Origin: an uncultured Clostridia bacterium
Lineage (GTDB): Bacteria; Bacillota; Clostridia; TANB77; CAG-508
NCBI GenBank assembly: GCA_944390365.1
Contig: CALXPW010000013.1
Location: 1 to 34,760 of the forward strand
Direction of reading: 5' to 3'
DNA: 34,760 nt
Both the position numbers and the translations under genes were made by a program. Shown one piece after another: positions 7,463-17,082 of this stretch. The notes beneath the pieces are model-generated. The model saw nothing but the letters and a program-made list of their open reading frames with translations. It was not told where the DNA came from and searched no databases. Numbering within the stretch: position 1 is the first letter of the stretch; each line of letters starts with the position of its first letter.

Positions 7463-8212
7463 ATGAATGCAAATAAAGAGGAGTTTGCATACACAAAAGA
7501 AATTAATAATGCCACAGTTAATGTTGTAGTTGAAAGTGGTGTTATAACAAATCAATTAGTAAAAAAAGACGTAGAAAATGTACGTACTGCTGTATACATA
7601 GAAAAAGCTATAAAAAGATTTATAGACATAATTGGAGGGCTAGTTGGGTGCATAATTTTAATACCACTAATGGCATGTATAAAAGTTGCAAACATAATTG
7701 CAAAAGATAATGGACCATTATTCTATACACAAACAAGAATTGGAAAAGATGGCAAAGAATTTAAACTTTACAAATTCCGTTCGATGGTTGTAGGAGCAGA
7801 CGAAAAATTAAAAGATTATTTAGAAAAAAATGAAGAAGCCAGAGAAGAATATAATACATATAAAAAACTTAAAAATGATCCAAGAATTACTAAAGTAGGA
7901 CATTTTATAAGAAATACAAGTTTGGATGAATTTCCACAATTTATAAATGTTCTTAAGGGAGATATGAGTTTAGTAGGACCTAGACCATACTTACCAAGAG
8001 AAAAAGAAGATATGGGAATTATGGTAGGAACTATTACAAATATGAAACCTGGAATTACAGGACTTTGGCAAGTATCTGGAAGAAGTGAAGTAACATTTAA
8101 GGAAAGATTAGATATGGATAGAGAATACTACTTTAATTGGAATTTAAAGTGGGATATAAAGATACTACTACGTACTATAAAAAAGGTTATACTCAGAGAT
8201 GGCGCGAGATAA
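7463..8212 (+). CDS. Priming phosphoglycosyl transferase (bacterial sugar transferase family)
   Basis: 249 aa, the short membrane-associated form with one N-terminal hydrophobic segment (about 50-73) and a PF02397-type catalytic domain. Motifs seen are GPLFYTQTRIGKDGKEF, LYKFRSM, NTSLDEFPQF, LKGDMSLVGPRPY and KPGITGLWQVSGRS. It moves sugar-1-phosphate from a UDP-sugar to undecaprenyl phosphate, the first committed step in building the repeat unit. The sugar cannot be read from sequence. AGGGGG lies 9 bases before the ATG. About 45 N-terminal residues before the hydrophobic segment are not conserved. Confidence 0.94.
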   Translation: MNANKEEFAYTKEINNATVNVVVESGVITNQLVKKDVENVRTAVYIEKAIKRFIDIIGGLVGCIILIPLMACIKVANIIAKDNGPLFYTQTRIGKDGKEFKLYKFRSMVVGADEKLKDYLEKNEEAREEYNTYKKLKNDPRITKVGHFIRNTSLDEFPQFINVLKGDMSLVGPRPYLPREKEDMGIMVGTITNMKPGITGLWQVSGRSEVTFKERLDMDREYYFNWNLKWDIKILLRTIKKVILRDGAR

Positions 8213-8243
8213 AATAATTTAATTTATGGAGAAATATTTAATT

Positions 8244-9105
8244 ATGAATAATATTGATTGTAAATATAGCGTTTTAATGTCTGTATATTATAAGGAAAAG
8301 CCAGAATATTTAGATTCTAGTATAAGAAGTATGTTAAAACAAACAATTTTTCCTAGTGAATTTGTTATAGTAAAAGATGGTGAACTCACAGAGGAATTAG
8401 ATGGTGTTATTAAAAAATACAAACAAGAGTATCAAAACTTATTTAATATAATTACATTAGAACAAAATGTTGGATTAGGATTGGCCTTAAAAACGGGAAT
8501 TGTTAATTGTAAGTATGAACTCATTGCAAGAATGGATTCTGACGATTATTCGATTCCTACAAGAATAGAGGAAGAGTATAAAATATTTGAAGAAAATCCA
8601 GACATCAGTTTGGTGCGGAAGTAATGTTGAGGAATTTGAAGACAATATAGATAATATTAAATGTCATGTAATTCTGCCAGAGAACCATGATGATATTATT
8701 AAGTTTTCTAAAAAAAGATGTCCTTTTAGACATCCTTCACTATTATATAAGAAAAGTGAAATAATTAAAGCGGGCAATTACAGACAATACTATTTATGTG
8801 AAGATTATGATCTTTATGTTAGATTGTTAAGAAATGGATGCAAATGTTATAATATTCAAAAACCATTAGTTTACATGAGAATAGGAAAAGATTTTTATAA
8901 AAGACGTGGTGGTTGGAAGTATATGAAAACTATTTTGAAATTCAAGAATGAACAATTGAAAATTGGTTATTTTACTTTATCAGATTATTTGAAAACAACT
9001 ATACCACATATTATTGTATGCTTAATGCCAAATTCGTTAAGAGATTATGTTTATAGAAATTTTTTAAGAAAGAAAGTAAAAAAAGAAAAAAATGAAAAAA
9101 ATTAG
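8244..9105 (+). pseudogene. Family 2 glycosyltransferase interrupted by a single-base frameshift
   Basis: Two overlapping frames make one GT2 enzyme. The 5' part carries YSVLMSVYYKE at the start of the GT-A fold and the metal-binding ARMDSDD. The 3' part carries CPFRHPSLLYKKSEI and EDYDLYVRLL. The 5' frame hits TAA at 8622-8624 after NPDISLVRK. Dropping one base near the C at 8616 restores NPDISLVGSNVEEFE, the usual GT2 continuation, and gives a 286-aa protein of normal length. It is either a recent inactivating insertion, a phase-variable or recoded site, or a sequencing or assembly error; there is no long homopolymer at the site. The start at 8244 is preferred, with GGAG about 12 bases upstream; 8226 has no ribosome site. 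Confidence 0.85.
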
Positions 9106-10231
9106 GATATTATATATTGTTAATAGCTTGGGACCATGCAATGGTATTACTAGTTATGTAATGAATTATTTTAAAAATATTGATGAGAGTAAAATGTTAA
9201 TAGATTTTTTAGTTTGCAATAATACAGGAATAGATAGTTTAGAAAATGAGAAAATTATCCTTGAAAAAAAATCTAAAATTTTTTATATAGAACAAATCGG
9301 TATAAGAAACTTTTTTAAAGTCTTAAAAAAAATGGATAATTTTTTTAAAGAAAATGCTCATAGATATGATATTATTCACTGTCATTTATTAAATAATGGT
9401 GCTTTTTTTCTATATTTTGCTAAAAAATATAAAATAAAACATAGAATATTACATAGTCATGTAACTAAGAGTGCTGACACAAAATTAAAAAAAATAAGAA
9501 ATGATTTATTACTACCAATTGCAATTAAGAATGCAACAGATTTTTTTGCATGTTCTGATGATGCTGGAAAATTCATTTTTAAAAATAAAAAGTATTTAGT
9601 TATAAAAAATGCTATTTATCCAGATAGATTTATATATGATGAAGAAACAAGAAAAATTATTAGGAAAAAAATGAATATTGATAGTAATTATGTTTATGGA
9701 AATATAGGAAGGTTGTGTCCTCAGAAAAATCAATTATTTTTATTAGATATTTTTAAAAATATAAAGCAGAGACAAAAAAATGCTAAATTGATTATGGTTG
9801 GAGATGGACCTTGGAAAGGAAAAATAGATGAAAAGATAAAAAGGCTTGAATTAGTAGAAGATGTAATATTATTACCAAGCATGGAAAATATTGAAGACAT
9901 GTATCAAGTATTTGATATGTTTTTATTTCCTTCGAACTATGAAGGATTAGGAATAGTTCTTGTTGAAGCACAAGTTTCTGGTTTGAAATGCTTAACATCC
10001 AATATGGTACCAAAAGAAGCTAAGATAATACAAGAATATAAAATTGAGGACATTTCAAATACTGCAGAACAGTGGGCTACTACAGCAATCGATTTTGCTA
10101 ATGAACATTACATTAGAAATACAAAAGTTCAAGAAGTAGTCGATAATAATTATGATATAAAAACACAAGCAAAAAGGTTAGAAAAAATATATATGCAAAT
10201 AGTAGGTGAAGAAAACAAAAATGGAAAATAA
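9092..10231 (+). CDS. Family 4 glycosyltransferase (GT-B, EpsF-like)
   Basis: 379 aa. The N-terminal half has the glycine-containing LYIVNSLGPCNGITSYVMN and HCHLLNNGAF. The C-terminal half has NIGRLCPQKNQ, LIMVGDGP and the EX7E motif in NYEGLGIVLVEAQ, the nucleotide-sugar site of GT4 enzymes. It transfers a sugar with retention of configuration to the growing lipid-linked repeat unit on the cytoplasmic face. It overlaps the broken GT2 gene by 14 bases and the following gene by 11, consistent with a tight operon. Donor and acceptor are unknown. Confidence 0.92.
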   Translation: MKKIRILYIVNSLGPCNGITSYVMNYFKNIDESKMLIDFLVCNNTGIDSLENEKIILEKKSKIFYIEQIGIRNFFKVLKKMDNFFKENAHRYDIIHCHLLNNGAFFLYFAKKYKIKHRILHSHVTKSADTKLKKIRNDLLLPIAIKNATDFFACSDDAGKFIFKNKKYLVIKNAIYPDRFIYDEETRKIIRKKMNIDSNYVYGNIGRLCPQKNQLFLLDIFKNIKQRQKNAKLIMVGDGPWKGKIDEKIKRLELVEDVILLPSMENIEDMYQVFDMFLFPSNYEGLGIVLVEAQVSGLKCLTSNMVPKEAKIIQEYKIEDISNTAEQWATTAIDFANEHYIRNTKVQEVVDNNYDIKTQAKRLEKIYMQIVGEENKNGK

Positions 10232-11108
10232 ACATGCTTACTTACTTATGATTGTAAATAATCTTAAGGTTGTAGAAAAAACATTAAAGCTTTTAGACAA
10301 CAAAAATAATGATGTTTATATACACTTAGACGTAAAAAGTCAGGAACTTGATACATTAAAACAAATAACTGATAAGTTACAATATTCAAATATTTATTAT
10401 ATAGAAAGAATGGATGTACGTTGGGGAGATTATTCACAAGTCGAATGTACGTTACACTTATTAAAAGAGGCAACCAAAAAATTAAATTATCAATATTATC
10501 ATTTGTTAAGTGAATCCGATATGCCAATAAAATCACAAACAGATATTTTGGATTTTTATAAAAAAAATTATGGCAAAGAATTTATAGAGTTACAGGAATT
10601 TCCAAAAAACAAATTATTTACTACTAGATTTAAATCATATAATGTTTTTACGAAACAATTAAAAGCAAACAATAAATTTATAAGGTACTCTACATATATT
10701 ATAAGAAAAACATTTGATATATTGCAATTAATAGTAGGATATGATTATACTAAGAAGTTTAATTTAAAAATTAAATATGGCTCTAACTGGTTTAGCATAA
10801 CGGACAATTTTGCTAGGTATATTATATCTAAAGAAGAATTGATAAAAAAAATGTTTTTACACGGAATATGCGTAGACGAACACTTTTTACAGACACTTAT
10901 TTGTGATTCAGATTTTAAAAGTAACTTATATAAAGATGGAAATATGAGGTATATTGTATGGGAAAACAATAATAATTCACCCAAAAATTTTACTGAGAAT
11001 GATTATAATCAGATTATTAATTCTGAAAAACTTTTTGCTAGGAAATTCAGTGAAAGAGTAGATATGAATATTGTTAATAAAATATATAATAAAGTTAAGG
11101 AGTACTAA
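10221..11108 (+). CDS. Core-2/I-branching-type glycosyltransferase (GT14-like)
   Basis: 295 aa from ATG 10221; a GTG at 10206 is in frame but lies in the AGGTGA ribosome site. Recognised by the N-terminal HAYLLMIVNN, DVYIHLDVKS, MDVRWGDYSQVECTL, YYHLLSESDMPIK, SNWFSIT and CVDEHFLQTL, the pattern of bacterial beta-1,6-N-acetylglucosaminyltransferase-like (Branch) proteins. It probably adds a branch or side sugar to the repeat unit. It sits between the GT4 and the first pyruvyl-transferase-family gene, with only four bases to the latter. The specific linkage is not known. Confidence 0.88.
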   Translation: MENKHAYLLMIVNNLKVVEKTLKLLDNKNNDVYIHLDVKSQELDTLKQITDKLQYSNIYYIERMDVRWGDYSQVECTLHLLKEATKKLNYQYYHLLSESDMPIKSQTDILDFYKKNYGKEFIELQEFPKNKLFTTRFKSYNVFTKQLKANNKFIRYSTYIIRKTFDILQLIVGYDYTKKFNLKIKYGSNWFSITDNFARYIISKEELIKKMFLHGICVDEHFLQTLICDSDFKSNLYKDGNMRYIVWENNNNSPKNFTENDYNQIINSEKLFARKFSERVDMNIVNKIYNKVKEY

Positions 11109-11112
11109 TACA

Positions 11113-12234
11113 ATGAAAAAAATCGGAACAATGACATTTCATTCTGCTTACAATTATGGTTCTGTTTTACAAACATATGCTTTACAAGAATTCTGCAAGA
11201 AAATTGCAAAAGAATCCAATTGTGAGATAGAATATGATGTAATTAATTTTAGGTTGAATATTCAAAAAGAATTATATGCTATATATAGAAAAAATAAAAA
11301 TATCACTAATGTAGTTCGTAATATTCTAACAACACCTTATAAAAAAGAAATTGAAGAAAAAAATAAAAGATTTGAAAATTTTATTAATGAAAAACTAAAT
11401 ATCACAAGAGAATATAATACATTAGAAGATTTACAGAAAGAAAAATTAAATTATGATTACCTTATAAGTGGTAGTGATCAAATTTGGAATACAACAGCTC
11501 CGGATTTTTCTTGGGCATATTACTTACCTTTTGACAATACGAAAAGTAAAAAAATTTCATACGCGGCTAGTTTCGGATCAATAGGAATTAATAATAACGA
11601 TAAGGATAGAATAATTAAATTGCTAGTTGATTATGATTTTTTATCTGTACGAGAAGAAGAAAATCAAAAAATATTAGAAAAAGAATTAAACAAGCATGTT
11701 GAATTAAATGTTGATCCAACAATGTTATTATCAAAAAAAGATTGGAAAAACTTAATTGGTGAAAGTAAAAATGAATTAGGAAAATATATTCTTTTTTATA
11801 CATTATATCCTAAAAAAGAAGTTATAGAATTAACAAAGAAAATTTCAAAAATATTAAAATTACCTGTTGTAGTTACAAAATTTAATAATCAAAAAGATTA
11901 TTTTAATAATTTTATAAAAAAGTACAATTCTGGACCAATTGAATTTTTACAGCTTATTAATAATGCTGAATTAGTTATTTCATCTTCATTTCATGGTAAT
12001 ATTTTTTCGATATTATTTGAAAAGCCATTTTTCTCAATAAAGAATGGAAAAAAAGATTTGAGATTAGAAACATTGCTTAAGAGGATGGAGTTAAATGATA
12101 GAATAGTTACAGAAGAAAATATAGAAGACAGGTGTAAGAATGCATATAAAATATCTTTTGATTTTGCTAAGAAAATATTAGAAAAAGAAAGAATAAAATC
12201 TAGAGAATACTTAAGTAAAGCTTTAGAAATATGA
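11113..12234 (+). CDS. Polysaccharide pyruvyl transferase family protein (copy 1)
   Basis: 373 aa. Family features are the N-terminal GTMTFHSAYNYGSVLQTYAL, ISGSDQIWNT, SYAASFGS, LSVREEENQKIL, DPTMLL, and the C-terminal ISSSFHGNIFSILFEKPF. Members such as CsaB add pyruvyl ketals to surface polymers, but those linked to FrhB-type iron-sulfur proteins, as here, have not been clearly assigned a reaction. The start at 11113 follows AAGGAG; an upstream in-frame ATG at 11071 lies inside the previous gene and is not supported. Paired with the iron-sulfur gene 17 bases downstream; the same two families recur at 14478 and 17083. Confidence 0.9.
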   Translation: MKKIGTMTFHSAYNYGSVLQTYALQEFCKKIAKESNCEIEYDVINFRLNIQKELYAIYRKNKNITNVVRNILTTPYKKEIEEKNKRFENFINEKLNITREYNTLEDLQKEKLNYDYLISGSDQIWNTTAPDFSWAYYLPFDNTKSKKISYAASFGSIGINNNDKDRIIKLLVDYDFLSVREEENQKILEKELNKHVELNVDPTMLLSKKDWKNLIGESKNELGKYILFYTLYPKKEVIELTKKISKILKLPVVVTKFNNQKDYFNNFIKKYNSGPIEFLQLINNAELVISSSFHGNIFSILFEKPFFSIKNGKKDLRLETLLKRMELNDRIVTEENIEDRCKNAYKISFDFAKKILEKERIKSREYLSKALEI

Positions 12235-12250
12235 TGCTTGGGAGAATTTT

Positions 12251-13393
12251 ATGATTTGTGAAAAAAAAGACTGTACAGGGTGTTTTGCTTGCTATAATAT
12301 TTGCACTAAAAATGCTATAGAAATGCAAGAAGATGAAATGGGGTATATTTATCCTGTAATTAATCAAGAAAAATGTATAAATTGTGGGATGTGCAAAAAA
12401 GTATGTCCAAATATCAATATGATAGAATTGCATAAAAGTAAAAAAACGTATGCAATGTGGAATAACAATAAAAACATTAGGAATAAAAGTACATCTGGTG
12501 GAATAGCAACTATGCTTTGTGAATATATAATTGAAAACAATGGAGTAGCTTATGGATGTAATAACGAAATAAATGACAATATTAAATTTATAAGAATAGA
12601 AAAAAAGGAAGATTTATATAAAGTACAAGGATCTAAATATGTGCATGCATATATCTTAGATAATTATAAAAAAATAAAGGACGACTTAATTAATGAAAAA
12701 ACAGTAATGTTTATAGGAACCCCATGTCAAGTGGCTGGACTTAAAAATTATCTTGGTAAAGAATATGAGAATTTATATACAGCTGATATTGTATGTCATG
12801 GTGTTCCACCTCAAAAATTGCTTAGAGAAGAAATATCTAAAAAAATAAATGAAAAAGAAAATTTAACAGTTTCATTTAGGGAAAATATTAAATATTGTTT
12901 GAAAGTTTATTCAAATGGTAAATTAGTTCTAAAAGAGATGCAAGATAAGAATTTTTATATATTAGGCTTTGTAAAATCATTATTTAACAGAGAAAATTGT
13001 TATAATTGTAAATATGCAAATAGCAAAAGAATTGGAGATATTACTTTAGGAGATTTTTGGGGTATTAACAAAGATGATAATAATGGATTATATAGAAGAG
13101 AAGAAAAATTAGGAATTTCTTTATGTCTCGTAAATACTGGTAAAGGTGAACAGTTAATAAATAATATAAAAGATAAATGTTATTTTGAAGAAAGAAGTGT
13201 GGAAGAGGCAATTAAAGGTAATTCTCAATTGCGTAGCCCAGCAATAAGAAATAAAGAATACTTTAAATTTAAGAAATTATATCTTAAGTATGGATATAAA
13301 AAAGCCAGCAAAAAATGTTTAAAGATTGACAAGCTAAAGAAAAAAATAAAAACTTTTTTAAGTAAGGAGAAACAAAATTGTTTATTTATATAG
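12251..13393 (+). CDS. FrhB/FdhB-type 4Fe-4S protein of polysaccharide loci (copy 1)
   Basis: 380 aa. Two ferredoxin-type clusters: C8-x2-C11-x2-C14-x3-C18 and C42-x2-C45-x2-C48-x3-C52. They are followed by the coenzyme F420 hydrogenase beta-subunit N and C domains, with STSGGIATMLCEYI, VQGSKYVHAY, FIGTPCQVAGLK, DIVCHGVPP, NCYNCKYA and ITLGDFWGI. The enzyme family is flavin/Fe-S redox; these capsule-locus members are regularly found beside pyruvyl-transferase-family genes and may reduce a sugar or pyruvyl precursor, but the reaction is unknown. GGGAG precedes the ATG. The 3' end overlaps the polymerase gene by 16 bases. Confidence 0.88.
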   Translation: MICEKKDCTGCFACYNICTKNAIEMQEDEMGYIYPVINQEKCINCGMCKKVCPNINMIELHKSKKTYAMWNNNKNIRNKSTSGGIATMLCEYIIENNGVAYGCNNEINDNIKFIRIEKKEDLYKVQGSKYVHAYILDNYKKIKDDLINEKTVMFIGTPCQVAGLKNYLGKEYENLYTADIVCHGVPPQKLLREEISKKINEKENLTVSFRENIKYCLKVYSNGKLVLKEMQDKNFYILGFVKSLFNRENCYNCKYANSKRIGDITLGDFWGINKDDNNGLYRREEKLGISLCLVNTGKGEQLINNIKDKCYFEERSVEEAIKGNSQLRSPAIRNKEYFKFKKLYLKYGYKKASKKCLKIDKLKKKIKTFLSKEKQNCLFI

Positions 13394-14457
13394 TAATTAT
13401 ACTTGCAATTTTAATATTAGGGATAATAATAAAACCAAATGATAATAAAAAAAATAAAAAAATTTATTTGATAATCATTTTTACAATCATAACAATAGTT
13501 GCAGCTATAAGAAATGTAAGCGTTGGAATAGATACAGAACAATTCTGCAATGCTTTTAAAAGAATTGCATCAATTTCTTTTGAACAGGCCTTAGAACTTA
13601 GATATGAAGTTGGATTTATTTGCTTATGTAAAATTATTTCATATATATGGACTAATCAGCAAATATTAATAATTGTAAGTAGTTTATTAATATTTCCGAT
13701 AGTTGGTTTCTTTATTTATAGAAATTCGGAAGATGTAATACTTAGCAGTTTACTTTATATTCTACTAAATACTTATGCAATGCAAATGAATGTTATGAGG
13801 CAAGCTATTGCATTAGCAATTATCATTGTGGGATATGAATTATTTTTCAAAACGGATAAAATGATAAAATATATGTTATTAGTTGTTATTGCAAGTTTTT
13901 TTCATCAAACAGCATTAATAATGATATTCTTAGTACTTCTTAAAGATAAAAAATATAATTTAAAAATTTATATGTTAACTACACTTGCAGGAATTATTGC
14001 CTTTTTGGTTGCAAACAAAATATGGAATTTAGCTGTTTCAATATTTCCATCTTATGCAGGGTATATAGATAAAGGAGAATATGTTTCGCCAAGCTATTTA
14101 GCTGGAACTATCAGTGCAATTGTTGCATGGCTTGTGTTAACAATGGGAATGTTTTTTGAAAGAAAAAACAAAGAAAAAAATGGCAATTATAATTTTCTAG
14201 CATATATGATGTCCATAATATTTATTATTGATATGATTGTAATAAAAATTAACTTATTTGTCAGATTAGCATCATATTTCGGAATATTTACCTTAATATG
14301 GCTTCCAAATACTTTAAAAAATGATTTAGACAAAAATGAAAGATTTTTAATGTATTTTTTAGTTGTAATTTGCTTTATTTTATATTGGGGAATTCTATCA
14401 TTATATAGGCCAGAATGGTATGGGGTTATACCATACACTACTTTTTTTAATCAATAG
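13378..14457 (+). CDS. EpsG-family O-antigen/EPS polymerase (Wzy-like)
   Basis: 359 aa, strongly hydrophobic, with about ten membrane helices. EpsG-type signatures are IRNVSVGIDTEQF in the first loop, the YEVGF segment, YAMQMNVMRQAIALAI and SFFHQTALIMI. Such proteins polymerise flipped repeat units on the outer face. Translation probably starts at TTG 13378, eight bases after AAGGAG (13364-13369). It sits among both transferase/iron-sulfur pairs and upstream of the flippase, completing a Wzx/Wzy-type pathway. The repeat unit is not known. Confidence 0.88.
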   Translation: MFIYIVIILAILILGIIIKPNDNKKNKKIYLIIIFTIITIVAAIRNVSVGIDTEQFCNAFKRIASISFEQALELRYEVGFICLCKIISYIWTNQQILIIVSSLLIFPIVGFFIYRNSEDVILSSLLYILLNTYAMQMNVMRQAIALAIIIVGYELFFKTDKMIKYMLLVVIASFFHQTALIMIFLVLLKDKKYNLKIYMLTTLAGIIAFLVANKIWNLAVSIFPSYAGYIDKGEYVSPSYLAGTISAIVAWLVLTMGMFFERKNKEKNGNYNFLAYMMSIIFIIDMIVIKINLFVRLASYFGIFTLIWLPNTLKNDLDKNERFLMYFLVVICFILYWGILSLYRPEWYGVIPYTTFFNQ

Positions 14458-14477
14458 AAGTAAGGAGTTGAAATTTT

Positions 14478-15554
14478 ATGAAACAAGTTGGAATCATTAC
14501 AATTTATGACAATAGTAATTTTGGAAACAGATTACAAAATTACGCTACACAAGAGACTATAAAAAAAATTGGATTGAATCCCATTACATTGAAAAATTTA
14601 AGGAGATGTAATGTAAAAGCAAATAATTTATTAGATAAATTAAAATTAAAAATAATATTTATAATGAAAATACTACAAAATAATTTAGTGAAAAACAAAA
14701 AGGAAAAGATATTTGAAAAATTTAATAAAAAATATATTAATTTAAGTAAAATGTACATAACTTCCAATAATGCTAAGAAACTTGAAAAAAAATTTGATTA
14801 TTTTTTAGTAGGAAGTGATCAAGTGTGGAATCCTAAATTCAAAAGAATGACTTATATCGATTTATTAGGTTTTACGGATAAAAACAAGAAGAGCTCTTTT
14901 TCAGCTAGTTTTGGAGTTAGTGAATTAAATAATGTCGAAAAGGAAAAATTAAAACAATATATAACCGACTTTAAATATATTTCAGTTAGAGAAAATGAGG
15001 GCAAGAAAATTTTGGATGAAATTGTACCAGAAAAAAATACTCAAGTTTTATTAGACCCCACTATGATATTAGACAAGAGTGAATGGGACAGAATAATAAA
15101 AAAACCTATTTGCTTAAATGCTAAAAAATATATTTTATTATATTTTTTAGGAGAAATAGAGAATGAGTGGAAAAATGAAATTGATAGAGTCGCTAAAGAA
15201 AATGATTGCGATATTATTAATGTTTTAGATAAAAATAGTGAGTTTTATAATATAGGACCGGATGAATTTGTATATTTAGAAAAAAATGCTTTCTTAATAT
15301 GTACAGATTCATTCCATTCAACAGTTTTTGCTATTTTATATAACAAACCTTTTACAGTTTTCGAAAGAATAACTAAAGTAACAAATCTAAGCTCAAGAGT
15401 AGATACTTTACTAAAAAAATTTAACTTAGAAAGCCAGAAGTATTCGGGAAAGATTACTTTAGAAACTAAGTATGATAATGTTAATGAAATATTAAATATT
15501 GAAAGAATGAAATCAATCGAATTTTTAAAGAAAGCATGTGAGGATGAAAAGTAA
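14478..15554 (+). CDS. Polysaccharide pyruvyl transferase family protein (copy 2)
   Basis: 358 aa, same family as the 11113 gene but diverged: GIITIYDNSNFGNRLQNYAT at the start, FLVGSDQVWNP, SFSASFGVSEL, YISVRENEGKKIL, LLDPTMIL and CTDSFHSTVFAILYNKPFTVFE. The histidine in SFHS aligns with SFHG of copy 1. AAGGAG lies before the ATG. Located directly before the flippase and one gene before the second iron-sulfur protein, so the locus carries two full sets. The product may modify a different sugar of the repeat unit; not demonstrable from sequence. Confidence 0.88.
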   Translation: MKQVGIITIYDNSNFGNRLQNYATQETIKKIGLNPITLKNLRRCNVKANNLLDKLKLKIIFIMKILQNNLVKNKKEKIFEKFNKKYINLSKMYITSNNAKKLEKKFDYFLVGSDQVWNPKFKRMTYIDLLGFTDKNKKSSFSASFGVSELNNVEKEKLKQYITDFKYISVRENEGKKILDEIVPEKNTQVLLDPTMILDKSEWDRIIKKPICLNAKKYILLYFLGEIENEWKNEIDRVAKENDCDIINVLDKNSEFYNIGPDEFVYLEKNAFLICTDSFHSTVFAILYNKPFTVFERITKVTNLSSRVDTLLKKFNLESQKYSGKITLETKYDNVNEILNIERMKSIEFLKKACEDEK

Positions 15555-15555
15555 G

Positions 15556-17076
15556 ATGAAAATTAATCAAAGAAAAATTGGTGTTGTGTTATCTTATGCA
15601 GTAATAGCCATAAATATGATTGTTGGAATTGCATATACGCCATTTTTAATTAGAATGTTAGGACAGTCTGAATATGGCTTGTATTCTATAGTATATTCAG
15701 TAATGTCATACTTAACTATTATGGATATGGGATTTGGAAACACTATAATAATTTATACATCACGATATATTAATCAAGGCAAGAAAGAAAAACAAGAACA
15801 ATTACATGGTATGTTTTTCCTAATTTATTGTGTTATTGGAGTTTTAGCTACAATTATAGGATTAGTTCTTTATTATAATGTAGATACGCTTTTTGGAAAT
15901 ACAATGACAGCCGACGAATTGTCAAAGGCAAAGATAATGATGTTAATTTTAACATTTAATATGGCAATTACATTTCCTTTTAGTATATTTGGAAATATTC
16001 TTACAGCACATGAAAAATTTATTGCTAGCAAATTAATAAAAATTGTACAGATATTATTACAACCATTATTGATGATACCTTTACTTATTATGGGATATAA
16101 AGCTATTGCTATGGTAGTAGTTTTAACTATAGCAAATGTTGTTTGTTTATTTTTAAATACTTTTATTTGCTTTAAAAAATTAAATGTCAGATTGAAATTT
16201 AAAGGCTTTGACTTTAAAATATTAAAAGAAATATTTGCATATTCATTTTTTATTTTTTTAAATGAAATTATAGATAAGATAAACTGGAATTTGGATCAGT
16301 TTGTATTGGGTGCAGTTTCTGGTACTGTTGCTACTGCAATTTATTCAGTTGCGAGTAAATTAAATAGTATGTATATGTCTTTTTCAACTGCAATAAGCAA
16401 TGTAATGCTTCCAAAAGTCACAAAAATGGAAGATAATCATGAATCAAATAGTGCCTTTACAGATATTTTTATAAAAACTGGAAGAATTCAATACTTACTA
16501 TTAGCACTAATAATTACTGGCTTTGTACTATTTGGTCAAGTATTTGTAAATTTATGGGCAGGGCAAGGCTATGAAGATGCTTATATAATAGCTTGTATAC
16601 TTATGATACCAATTACTATTCCATTAATTCAAAATATTGGGTTAAGCATTCTACAAGCAAAAAATTTGTATAAATACCGTACAATTATATTTTTGGGAAT
16701 TGCAATATTAAATGTGGGACTTAGCATTCCGTTAGCTAAAATGTATGGAGGCATTGGAGCAGCGATTGCAACTTCAATAGCATTGATATTAGGTCAATGT
16801 ATTATTTTAAATATTTATTATCATAAAAAAGTAGGAATAAATATTATAAAATTCTGGAAAAATATAATTAAAATGTCAATTCCAATGATTTTTGCAGTTA
16901 TATTTGGTGTAATCTTAAATTTATTGATTAAATCGGACAGTATAATAATGTTAGGAACCAAGATTATATTATATTCTATAGTGTACTGTTTATTAGTTTG
17001 GAAATTTAGTATGAATGATTATGAAAAAGGACTAATTAAAAAACCTTTGAGTAAAATAGTAGGAAAGGAAATATAA
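15556..17076 (+). CDS. Wzx-like polysaccharide flippase (MOP superfamily)
   Basis: 506 aa with about 12-14 predicted membrane helices. The N-terminal GIAYTPFLIRMLGQSEYGLY is characteristic of oligosaccharide flippases, followed by MDMGFGNTIIIYTSRY and the central NWNLDQFVLGAVSG.VATAIYS. It moves the undecaprenyl-linked repeat unit across the membrane. The start is placed at ATG 15556 (MKINQRK), two bases after the preceding stop, because family members begin there. ATG 15544 and GTG 15538 are in-frame alternatives. Confidence 0.93.
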   Translation: MKINQRKIGVVLSYAVIAINMIVGIAYTPFLIRMLGQSEYGLYSIVYSVMSYLTIMDMGFGNTIIIYTSRYINQGKKEKQEQLHGMFFLIYCVIGVLATIIGLVLYYNVDTLFGNTMTADELSKAKIMMLILTFNMAITFPFSIFGNILTAHEKFIASKLIKIVQILLQPLLMIPLLIMGYKAIAMVVVLTIANVVCLFLNTFICFKKLNVRLKFKGFDFKILKEIFAYSFFIFLNEIIDKINWNLDQFVLGAVSGTVATAIYSVASKLNSMYMSFSTAISNVMLPKVTKMEDNHESNSAFTDIFIKTGRIQYLLLALIITGFVLFGQVFVNLWAGQGYEDAYIIACILMIPITIPLIQNIGLSILQAKNLYKYRTIIFLGIAILNVGLSIPLAKMYGGIGAAIATSIALILGQCIILNIYYHKKVGINIIKFWKNIIKMSIPMIFAVIFGVILNLLIKSDSIIMLGTKIILYSIVYCLLVWKFSMNDYEKGLIKKPLSKIVGKEI

Positions 17077-17082
17077 GAAAAA

